64,000 bases of DNA, taken from positions 22,074,248 to 22,138,247 of the forward strand of contig CM068551.1 of NCBI GenBank assembly GCA_035048495.1, written 5' to 3'. A model generated the notes under the pieces. That model had not been told where the DNA came from, made no database searches, and saw only the letters and a program-made list of their open reading frames with translations. This stretch comes from Euptelea pleiosperma (lineage: Eukaryota > Streptophyta > Magnoliopsida > Ranunculales > Eupteleaceae). This document shows, in pieces, positions 12,901 through 25,000 of this stretch. The translations under genes were made by a program, and so were the position numbers. How positions within the stretch are numbered: position 1 is the first letter of the stretch; each line of letters begins with the position of its first letter.

Positions 12901-15900
12901 GAGGTGATTGCATAAACTGACTAATCACACTCACAACAAAGATATACCAGGTCTGGTAATAGTCAAATAATTCAGTTTGCCAACCAATCTCCGATATCTA
13001 CTCGGACCATCATACAGCTCCCCCTGACCACTTACAAGTTTAGTATTAAGATCCATGCGTGGATCAACCGGTTTGGATTCCATCAAACCTCAATAATATC
13101 CATAACATACTTTCTACGAGACAGACTAATCCCATGGCTTGACCTTGCAACCTCAATACCCAGGAAATAACGATATTTCCTTAGGTCTTTAGTGTGAAAA
13201 TGTCGCTGTAGAAACTGCTTCAACTGTTGAATTCCTTTAGTGTCATCTCTAGTCACTAGCATATCATCAACGTACATCACCTAGCACAATGGTGGCATTG
13301 TCTGTTTTCTTCACAAAAATTGAATGGTCTGACTAACATTGCTTCAGTCCAAACTAAACTACTACTTCAGTGATTCTACCAAACCACGCACGTGGAAACT
13401 ACTCCAAACCATATATCGTCTTATTCAGACGACAAAAACGACCAGATGACTCCCCCTAAGGAACAAAACTCAGAGGTTGCTCCATATAAACCTCTTCCCG
13501 TAAAGTACCATGCAAGAAGGCATTCTTGACGTCAAGTTGATACAGCGGCCAATGCAAGGAAGCAGCTAAAGACATCACAACATGAGCTGAGGCAATCTTG
13601 GCCACCGGTGAAAATGTCTCATTGTAATCAGTACCATAAGACTGAGTATACCCTTTGGCAACAAGCTGGGCGTTCAATCGTTCAATCGACCCATCAGGAA
13701 GAAACTTCACAGTATACACCTAACGGACCAACCACCTATTTACCCGGAGGCAAAGAAACTAGATCCCGTGTACTATTGGAATGAAGAGCCTCCATCTCAT
13801 CAACCATGGTTGCACGCCAAGCAGGAGAAGAAAGAGCTTCCGGGACATTTGTAGGAATAGACATCGAAGAAATAAAGACAACAAATGTACTATAGGAATG
13901 AGACAAAGAATCAAAAGACACAAAGTTAGAAAAAGGATGTTGTGTACATGAACGATACATTTCCGTAAAGCAATAGGAAGATCAGAAGAAGATGACTCAG
14001 GCAAATCCGGATCTGTCGACGATGAAGTAGATGGGGGATGACAAGAGTCTGGCAAAGAGGAGACAAGTTGCTTACGGCAAACATATTTACAAAGAGGTGG
14101 CATTGTCGAAGCGGATACATCAGACTCCTGCAAACAAGAAGAACTACCAATCTAAACTGGAAGCGGAAATGGGTGAGAGTCAAACTCTACAAGAGGACAT
14201 GCATCGGAAAAGAAAGGGACATGCTCAAAAAATGTAACATCGGGACAAATAAAGTTCTTACACGAAATAGGGTCAAAGCATCAATAGCCTTTCCGAGTCC
14301 GAGAGTAACCCAAGAAACACACTTAGCTGCTCGAGGATCAAGCTTATCAGTGCCCGGACCGAACCGTTGAACAAAACAGACACATCCAAAAATGAGAGGA
14401 GGAAGAGAGAATAAAGAACTACTAGGAAATAAAACAGAACATGGAAACTGACCATCAAGAACAGACATAGGCATGCGATTAATGAGATGATATGCAGTAA
14501 GAACAGCATCACTCCAGTACACATTTGAGACTTTCATCTCAAATAACAAAGCCCGAGCAACCTCAAGAAGATGACGCATCTTCCGTCCAGCCACACCATT
14601 TTGTTGTGGGGTGTGGGAACAGGAAATCTGATGAACAATACCCTGAGATGCTAAGTATGAACAAAATGGCAATGAGTCATATTCTTTAGCGGTATCAGAA
14701 CGGAGCATTTGAATAGGCACACCAAATTGAGTCTTAATCTCAACATAAAACAGTTGAAAAATAGAGAATAATTCATATCTACCTTTCATTAAATATAACC
14801 AAGTCATGCGAGAAAAGTCATCCACAAAAGTAACAATATTTAAATCCATTGCGAGAAGTAACTCGAATGGGTCCCCAAACATCTGAATGAACTAAAACAA
14901 AAGGTTTAACTACCCAAGGAGCAATCCTAGACGGAAATGAAATTCTATGATGTTTACCCAACTCACAATCTAAACTAGACACACTACTTAAGGAACCATC
15001 AACTTCAAAGAGCGTAGAGAGGGATGTCCTAGCCAACAATACCACTGGTGCGGAGTGAGCGAGGATGTCTAGAATGTTGCAGTCTCCCTCTCACCATCAA
15101 GATAATATAGACCACATGACTCACATCCAACATCAATCCTCTTCTTCGTCTTGAGATCCTAAAAAACACAATGTAAAGGATAAAACGTAACTGAACAATT
15201 CAAAGCTTTTGTAAGCTTACTAACAGACATAAGGCTGAAAGGAAATTTAGGCACATACAAGACAGAAGATAAGGAAAACAAATTACTAAGAGAAACTTGA
15301 CCTCGGCCAGACACTTTAGATGTCGTGCCATCTGCCAAAGTCACATATTGCGAATGAGAAGAAATGTACTGTATAGAAGAAAGCACACTTGGAGTCCCGA
15401 TCATGTGATCTGAGGCTCCAGAGTCCACAACCCATGGGAATGGAGACCCAGATACCTGAGATGCAAGACATGCAGTACCTAAGTGCACAAGGGTGATGGT
15501 ATTAAAAGACGTGACAATAGATTGTTGTGGTTGCATGAGCCTCTAGTAATCTTCACGCGACATAGTCACCACCTCCAAGTTAACCATAAGTGGTTGAGTG
15601 GTTGTAGTTGATACAGATCCAGGAGTAAAACTCTTCACTCTCACTACATGATGCATGGTTTGCCCAGTTGGCAGGTTTGCCACGCAAATCCCAGCAAAAA
15701 TCCATTGTGTGACCATCCTTACCACTAGAGAATACACTTACGAGGTCCACCACGACCTCGTCCACGACCACCAACTAAATCTTGGTCTCCACTGCCACCT
15801 CTACCACCACATGGCCACGTCCACGACTACCACGACCACCAGAAACTACAAGAGAAGATTTGTCTCCAGTAGAGACACTAGATCCGAAATCGACACACGT

Positions 15901-17304
15901 TGAAGACGAGCAAAAAACTTAGTCATACTTGGATGTTCGCTGCTTCCCAAGATTTGAGCCCGGACTGGCCCATATTCTGATCGAAATCCAGAGAGAAATC
16001 AAGCAACATCAAAGTCTTCTCTCTGTTCACGTTATTTTACCATATCAGATGTAAGGGGTTTTGAAGAGTTGAATAATGCTGAGCAAGTGGCTTCTCACAC
16101 TGTTGCAAAGAAAAGTATTCTTCAACCAACCGATACGTCCTTGTGATGTTATTCTCACCAGAATACACCTTCCCAACTTGTTCCCAGATCTCCTTTGCAC
16201 TATTTAGAAACATCAAATTAATGCTAATTTTCGGATCCATACTATTCCACAGCCAAGTAATGATTTGGGCATTCTCCTGCACCCACTCTGATTTGTTACT
16301 GGCATTAGACTTTGGATTTTCTTTAGTCAAATATTTCACTTTCCCTTTGTCTGTGAGAAATACTTCAATAGCTTTAGCCCAGGGAACATAATTACTTCCA
16401 TTGAGTCTAATGGAAGTCATTTGGATATTAAAGAAATCTCCCGTCACCACAACCTTGTTTTTAGAATATCATAGAGCTAAACAATAGCAACGCGAGTGGG
16501 ATTCAAAGAGTAATCTCCCATGATCTGATGCCTGCGACATCAACTTGATATGAGAACAATCTCCCCACTTTTGAACCCTACGATATGCTTTGAGAGGACT
16601 TCTCTCAATTGCAGGCAAGGTTTAAAATTTCGTTTCGGAGGAATGTCTCGGTCAAGTGAAAAACCGAGATAAACTTCGAAACGAAACGAAACATTCATGA
16701 AATATTGAAAAAATAAAATTTCCGAAACATTACGAAATATTTCCGAAACATTACGAAATATTACGAAACATTACGAAACATTTCGAAACATTACGAAATA
16801 TTATTCAAAATCATTAAATTATATTTTTATTGTTTTAGATTGTATCGGATTGTCTCGGTTTGTCTCGGCGTAACAAACCGAAACATTCCGAAACATTACG
16901 AAACGAAACGAACATACGAAACATTCAATGTTTCGTTTCGTTTTGTTTCCTTACGAAACGAAACAAAACGAAACATACGAAACATTACGAAACATTCCGA
17001 AATTTTAAACCATGATTGCAGGTTGCAGGAGAACTTCTCACACACCACGCACAAATACCAAACAGAGGCCATGATCTTCATTACTTTAGCATGATGTCTT
17101 TCTCAAGTTCACAAACAACCTGTGGTCGAAACCAACACCACACACGGAGAAGATCTAGGTCTTGGCAAAACCCTAGATTTATTTATTCTCCACAAAAGAT
17201 AAAAAGAAGGAATAAAAAAAAAGAAGAGAAAGTAGAAGAGAAGAGAACCCTAGAAACGCAGGATCAATGCTCTGATACCATGTTAAGATCTAGGGTTTCA
17301 TAGA

Positions 17305-17335
<31 letters not shown>

Positions 17336-17358
17336 GAGAGAGGGGGAGAGAGAGAGAG

Positions 17359-17408
<50 letters not shown>

Positions 17409-19001
17409 ATAGTGGGAAAGATGGGATAATCGAATTAGGTGGTATTGCCCTAATCGATCCCCTTTTATATTAAAGCATAAAAGAAAGGGCAAAGACATTT
17501 ATACCCATACACGTCCCACATATATATCCACATGCATAAATAATAATAACTAACAACGATGGTTGACAAAACAAATAACGAAATTGTTAGAAGCAAAAAA
17601 ATAAATAAATAATTCAAGAGTACAAAAGGAAGAGAAAATTGTATAGTAGAAGCATCCATTCAGTATCATGTACCAGAATCAGTATAACAGTGTGTCACTA
17701 CAGGTTCGTCAGCAGAAACCGTTTTACATATTGTTTTCACATTGATCGATAAGGCTTTAAACACAAATAAAAATGGATAATTTTTTTCTTTTTCCTCATG
17801 ATTAGATAGAAAAAGGAAAGTTGAAGAGAAGATTTAGCATTAAGTCGAACACATAAAGTTCATACAAATTGGGTGTTCCCTGCCCCAGTTTGTTGGGAGT
17901 AAATACCCCTTCTAGTGGAAGCTAGCTTTAGGAGGGAAGATAAGTGATGATAGTGTTAAGATCCAAATACAGAAACCATGTACCATAAAAATGTGATTTG
18001 TAAGTTGTGCTGCCGTGGTAGAGGACATGCAATAGAAAGCTAGACCTAGTACATCCATGAAATTTCTGTATATTTTTTTAGTAGAGGTCAGATCTCTATT
18101 CAAGTATTTCAAAGATCAGAACTTCAGATCCTGGACATAATTTGATTAGATATTTTCTCCTCACCAATTTGCTGTATTTCACTTCAGTATGTAAGTTAAC
18201 TTCTCTGCACAGATCTTCTCCTAGTTTTCTACTACAATTTGATTAGTTACAGCATTCTGAACTTTCTTGCCAGTACAGGACTGTTTTCACAGCCAGGAAG
18301 ACAAGAGGGGGGAAATTACTTGAAAACGATATATGCTTGCAAGAAATATAGCTGAACAAAATCCAAACACAGTAAAAATCAAGCAACCAAAAATAAGCAG
18401 GCAAAGTATAAATGTTTTAAGGAAAATCTATGTATCTATACTAAAGCTAACACATAAACCTCTTTCGACTCGATTCTCAATTGTATTCAAATAAATGAAC
18501 TAAATTAGGATTTTTTGCAACACAATGGTGCAACTGTAGAAGGAAACTTGAAAGGATGGAGAAGTCTATAAATCGCTTGGTCTTCCAATACAATCGTGTT
18601 CAAAAGCTAACGGTACGATTACCATGACCATGAAAATATACCCCAGAAAAGCATTGTGCCATAGAAATTTCCATATAAAGGAAACTTAAATATTTATTAG
18701 AAGTCCAACAAGGCACATAACCTAAATTTACCGAGCATGCAATAATAAAAATAAAGTTACCTCAAGCCGGCGGACTTGTCCCACATCCCCATCATGACCT
18801 TTTTCCACTATAATTGATTGTTCCAAGTTGGGTGCCAGTTGCCTTTGATTGGTCTCATCGGGACTCAAAAGGGAATTCAGAATATGAATGAGACAGCATA
18901 GAATCCCAGAATCCAAGAGAGATTGCTTGTCAATTGGCTGTAAACAAAAAGGGAAAAAAAGGATATTCTCAAATTTGGATAATGGAAGAGGTGAACATAA
19001 T

Positions 19002-19039
<38 letters not shown>

Positions 19040-22000
19040 GGCACTACAAGTTATCATGTAAGTCACCTCACATATTGAACCAAATGCAAAATGCAGCACG
19101 ATGCAGTTGTGACTGCAGCATATCTTAGTTATTTAAACATATTGCCTTCAACAACATAAAAACGATTTCATCGTCTTCATACTACATTGAACAATGTACA
19201 GATCTACACTACAGATTATGGATGCTAACAAGATAAAGGAATGATTAGGATACGGAGTTCTGAATATCAAAAAAACTATCCCACCAAAACTACGTCCAGA
19301 AAAAGCTTTTGTGGGTAGTCAACCTATGGTTATCATCCCAATCAATCAACGGCATTGATGGCCCTAATACAACTTTGATGCCACATGGTTGACTAAAAAC
19401 TCTGATACCAATTTGATGTGGTACAACTACAACCTAAGGGTGATCAACAGGGTATAGGGTCCCTATACATTCTGTCAAATTGGTATCAGAGCTGTTGATT
19501 GCAGCATGAAAGTGGGATCAGAGCCTTGATTGCTTCAATCAAACCGTTATCAATTTGGTCCATCTTTGTCATAGATTCGGGCCCCACTATGTCAAATTGG
19601 TATTAGAACTGTTGATTGATGCCATTGGCAGGCCCCCGCTGCATCAACAAGTTAATCACAGGAACTTTTTTTTTCATTTAACCTTGTAAACTTGGATGAA
19701 AAGCACCCATTTTGAAATATCTAGAAACTAGCCCAAGAATTTTATACACAACCATGACACTCTTGCAACTGTTAGATGGAGCAGTTGGTATCACTTTCAA
19801 AAGGAGAAAAAACACCTGCGTTATTTCAAAAACTAAGGTAGGGAGGATGAATAAGAGAAAAAGGGAGAGAGGGAGAGAGGGAGAGAGAGAGAGAGGGATG
19901 ATGACCAAATTATAAGTTTCTCCTTGAAGTCAATAAAGTTTATAAACTATGGACGTATAACTCATAAGAAAGGTTATAGTTAATAAAGCTCACCCCAGAT
20001 ACAAGGACTTCCACAGCATATAGTAAATTTGAACCAGGATTGACGCCATCCTGCACAAAGGCATCCTTGAACATTACTTCAAACAACACTTTATGTTACA
20101 AGGAACTGAAAATATCCAGAAAAAAAAAAACATCTAAAGACAAACCTTTGTGACTTCTGAAAAAAAACTTAAGACTTTCACAACATCCAATGATCTTGTC
20201 TTGCTAGTGATTTTCAACTTCTCAATATCTGTGACAAATGCTCTTCCCACAACAAAGGAGAATATGTGTGCTTCAACTAACCTGTGAGTTTTCAACAGTT
20301 CTGAAGTTAACTAACTTAATTTGCGTGCAAATAGGACGTATACCTCACTAGAAACCACAAAACCAGCAAAAGTTGACGCTGCTCACTTTCTAGAAATGCC
20401 ACCAGTGTATTTGAAGTTTGAACATGCATTATATGACATAAAAATTATATTTTTTTTGTTACATATACCCAAAAAAATCTCATTTTTATATTCCTGTTTC
20501 GTAAACATGAATACTTGACATCAAGCCCATATTTCCAAGAACATGCACAGATTACTAGAATCTTAATGAACAGCGAAGTTAGTTTGTTTCACATCCACCA
20601 AAGGCTGTCAACGGGGCCAGGTTGCCCAAAATGATTTGAAACCCGATCCATTTCCAAGGACATGCATTATCGTACCTCTAATACACCTAGGTCTGTCATT
20701 CGAGAAGGCGATACATGGTGGATTAAAGCAAATATCACGAAAACCTGGTTCAAAATTCAGAAGTACAATGCTGACTAGAGCTCATTTTCCGGTATAGATT
20801 TTACTAGGTCTGAAGCAACATGTGCTTTCAGTTTATAGGATATGTAACAAAAAGTCCATATTGAGATTGATAGGACTTAAATCCAGCTAGTGGGTGGTTC
20901 AGGACTGACAGAAATGGTTTTTATTTTTTAATTTTTATTTTTTATTGACAGTTATTCAGGAGTTTCCTACAGAGAAAGGGAGAGAGAACGATGACCACCT
21001 TGCTCCCTATGACGTGCAACTGTATGGGTAATGGCAAAGGTATTGCACATTTACAAATTAATAGTATATATTGATGCACTGGACATTACTAGAATATTTA
21101 TATATCTAGCACTTTGAAGTATCTCATCACTGCATGCACATTGAAACATTCAAGCAGCAGCCATGTGCCATAATGACGAGAGAAGATTTTTCATCCCATA
21201 CGGTTGGGTCCGCAGGTTGCAGGGTATGTCTGAGGCCTAGTTATCTTAATCAGGTATTAAACGCGATTTTGGCATATTAAAAAGTTTAATTTGCCAAACT
21301 TTTAAGGAGTACGGTAAAATACATGTTTGCTTCAACCAAAATGATTAATACACGTATTATTGAATTTAAAAAAAAGGGAAACAAAAATAAGACATAACCT
21401 TGAACACCTCTTCCACATTTGCATCTCTTCCCTCTTCTCCTCCCTTTCTGCCTGAAATCACCTCTCAGTCCCTTCCTCGTCGAAGGATTCAAGATGATCG
21501 GGATTTAGGGTTTGCAGACCACAAATTAAGGTAAGGTTTTGAAGATGACAACCATGAAGAACTTCATCAGTCTCGCTAACAGAATCCAGAGAGCCTACAC
21601 AGTCCTTGGTGACTATGTTAGCAATAATGTGTTGCCGATTCTTTAGCAAGCTCTATCGTCCTCGTTGAAGGAAATGTTCTTCAATTGATCTCTCTATTTT
21701 ACTCTACCTATTCATTCCAATCTCTATCCTCTTCATCAGTTTTTTATAACTGAGGTTTTAGTTTGATCTGAGAGAATTCCGGTAAATCGCCAGTTTGGCC
21801 CTTTAGATAGCATCACTGGACTCGATTTTCTTCTCAGGGGATCTGGTTACGATTATGAAATTTTTTACTTTGAGTTAGTTTTTTGTTTTTCTGGTCTTGG
21901 AGTGCTTTTGTGATGTTTGATTTGGTGTATTTTTGTGGTATTTGCAGTGATTACAAAAAGGCAGCCATTGCTGTTGTTCAGTTGCTTCTAGAAGTTGTTA

Positions 22001-25000
22001 ATTCTCGTTGAGCCATGCAGTTGGTTTTCAGTGGTTTCTAGAGCTTATTTGATTGCCATGTAATTAACTAACAACGATGGCACACACACATGCACACAAT
22101 TTTTGGTCACCCACACACACACACACACACACAAGCAACCATGCCCCACACGCATGAATGCGAAGTTTTGGTCCCAAACTTTTAAAGCAAAAAAAACCGT
22201 ATTAAACCTGAATGAATGCCCTCCGACTCTTTGGCATGTACAAAATAATTATGGAACAATAACATAAAAAAATAAGGAAAAAATAAAAGATTCAATAAAA
22301 ATGATAAGATATCTATTCTTTATGGTATGGAATCCTGCAAATATTATAATACTACATGAAGAAAAAGGTTCCTGACCTAAAAGGAAACAATTTTCACAAA
22401 TATGGTGGAGCTAAACTAAGTTGAGGTAGAGTCAATTATTTATGCAAGGAACCAATTGAGCTTACATGGTAACCAATTGAGCTACATTAGCTTTCTGCTT
22501 CACTAATCTACAGAAAACATCTACAGCCATGTTTAAGGCCGCTTCCTTCTCCTGCATGGAAGATTTGCTAACCATTAGCACAGATAATGTTGGAATAAAA
22601 GAATAATGATAGTAATAAATTGAGAGTCAACAACATGTCACGATATGATAAAACCTTTTCGGAGCTGGATGATCGGAACTCTTCCCAGAATCTCTTGAAG
22701 TCCAACTCCAATTCATGTTTGTCTCTGCTTGAACAAACATCAAACAAGTATTTAACAAAATAAAGCATTTATAGCAAAATGTTTAAGCACAACGACTCAC
22801 AAGCAAAACTGAATCCACTCTATAACTACTAGTATGCCAAAATAAGGGAAACCAATCTAGAAGATTAACTGAGATATTAAGATAAGACGATTCACTCTTA
22901 TTTACAGACAACCAAAACATGAGTGATGCTTTCACTTTATGGATATGAGACATTAGACAGCAAGAGGAAGAAACCTGTCTGTGTTGGCTGAATAAAAAAG
23001 GCATAACCGAAAATGATGTCGCAATGCACCAGAGAAGGTCGAACGCTTCTACAGATACCCTGTCTCATGCCGTAAAAGGCAGAAAACTTTACTTGTAAAA
23101 GGCAGAAATCATAACCCATAGCAGATGTTAATTAGTATCTTATACAGCTATATGTAAGGAAAGAAAAAATAAAACGAAGTTTGGAAGTGTTGCACCATAA
23201 TCCATATCATGTTGGACTCCGACACGTGTCCGCCATGGGTACTTCGCCCGTTTAGAAGAATCCATGCAACATATATTTGAATTTTTTAAATTATTATGAT
23301 TTTAATAAATAAAAATTAAATTTGGTTGCCTAGGTGACTCTTAGGTGTTGAGGCGCCTAGAGAACCCTTGCCTCTCAACTGGCACATGGCACCTGGCACC
23401 TTTGACTACAATGATCCTAATGTATTTGGCATAACCCACAAGTTTACAAGAAAAGTTGTCATAAAAGGAAGGAAACAAAAGGAAGAAACAAATGGGAAAT
23501 ATTAAATAAAGAAGTAGGCTATTATTAGGAGAAATTTAGGAGAAAATGAGGATGAGAAAATAGGAAGAGATGAGAAGAAATGAGTGGGAAACCCCTATAA
23601 AGATGAGAGAGAGAGGAATTGTAGTGGGGTGTCATTAATAAGAACATCTTATTTGCCTATTTATGTGAAGATTGTATTGGGTTCTTGTTTTTTGTTTTGG
23701 TTTTCAACAATTGTAAATCTGCAAACAAGGGCCTCCATGAGGCCAAGCTTGCCGACAAAATTGGCCTTATGTGCAAAAAACACGGAACAAATCATGTTTG
23801 TCTGGTGTTCCTCTTCGTCAATGACTAACTTGATGTAGTTCGAAGCTATAACCAAGAATGCTAGGTGATATGTAACCGATGTATTCAATTTTCGATATCC
23901 TATACCTATAATCCATAGATCCTAGTCACCTAATATTTGTAGACAAAAGGCACACTTAACTAGGAATGTTCTTGAAAGCCAATCTACATTTCTTACATAT
24001 CTTTAAGTATCTTCATGGCCAGTCTATAAAGTCTTGTCGTTGTCATCATCAAAAACCTTATCCCAACTATATGAGTCGGTTGCACGTGTCATGTTCCTCC
24101 ATTCTATTATATCTAAGGCCATTTTTTTAGTTAATGCAAGTTTCTTAAAATCTCCTCTCAAAACCTCTATCCACGTCCTTTTTGGCCTTCCTCTCTCCTT
24201 TTTAGAACCTTCAACTTGCGCATTCCCCCTCATTACTTCTACATCGGTCTTCGTTGTACATGACCAAACCATCTTAGTCGACTATCCCTTATTTCATCAC
24301 CTATTGGGACTACTCCAATATATTTTCACGAATGCATGTTTTTTATTTTATCTTTCCTAGTCTTTCCACTCATTCATCTCAACATCCTCATCTTAGATAC
24401 ATTATCTATGAACATGTTTTTAATTGCCCAACAACATTGATAGTCATGAACATAGCTAGTCATATTGTTGTCATGTAAAAAATTTCCTTTTGGTTTGATT
24501 GGTATGCGTCAATCAAATAGCACTTCGGAAGCATATCTCCTAGTTTACCATCCAGCTCTAATTCTATGGGCAATGTCCTCAATCTCTCCATCTTTATGCA
24601 TAATAAAACCATGATAACGAAAATGGTAGTTGTGGGGTATCTCTACATTATTGCTTTTAATTAGCAGATCATCTTTTTTTTATAAGGTTAAAATATTATA
24701 TATAGAAGGAGAATTACAACATAGGCAGCAGAAGGAGGTCGAGGGAACCTCCATGCAGAAAAGGCTAAAAAACAAAAGGAGTCCTAAAGTCTCTTGGTCA
24801 AGATGGAATCCCAACGGAAAACCAAAACGGACCATGTTCCCTACTCCCACCTTGAACCGAATACCCCTTGAGAAGAGAGAGAGGTCAGCTTCAAAATTCT
24901 TTTCCAAATACCACAGCCATAAGAAGTTATAACTTCCTTGACAAACCAACCCATAGGCTTACTCCCATGCCTGGCATACATGACCTTCCGCCGTAAGCTA

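Larger units (their letters stand above)
12119..17555 (-). mobile_element. Ty1/copia LTR retrotransposon, structurally complete but decayed
   Basis: Flanked by a perfect 5-bp target duplication ACGAT (12114-12118 and 17556-17560). The LTRs are 12119-12319 and 17281-17555, each TGTTAAGATC...CTAACA. The gene order on the minus strand is gag, protease, integrase, RT, RNase H, which defines copia rather than gypsy. A tRNA-Met primer site and a polypurine tract sit in the right places. All coding parts carry stops or shifts, so it is not autonomous. It sits inside intron 6 of the BEACH gene in the same orientation as the gene. A hAT MITE is nested in its leader. Confidence 0.93.

Noticed and set aside
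17306..17405. Serine/leucine-rich open frame across the GA tract
   Set aside because: Translation of a microsatellite in an LTR; not a gene.
22063..22080. AACTAACAACGATGG resembles the right junction of the copia element at 17547-17562
   Set aside because: Only about 15 bases match and no LTR follows or precedes; treated as coincidence.
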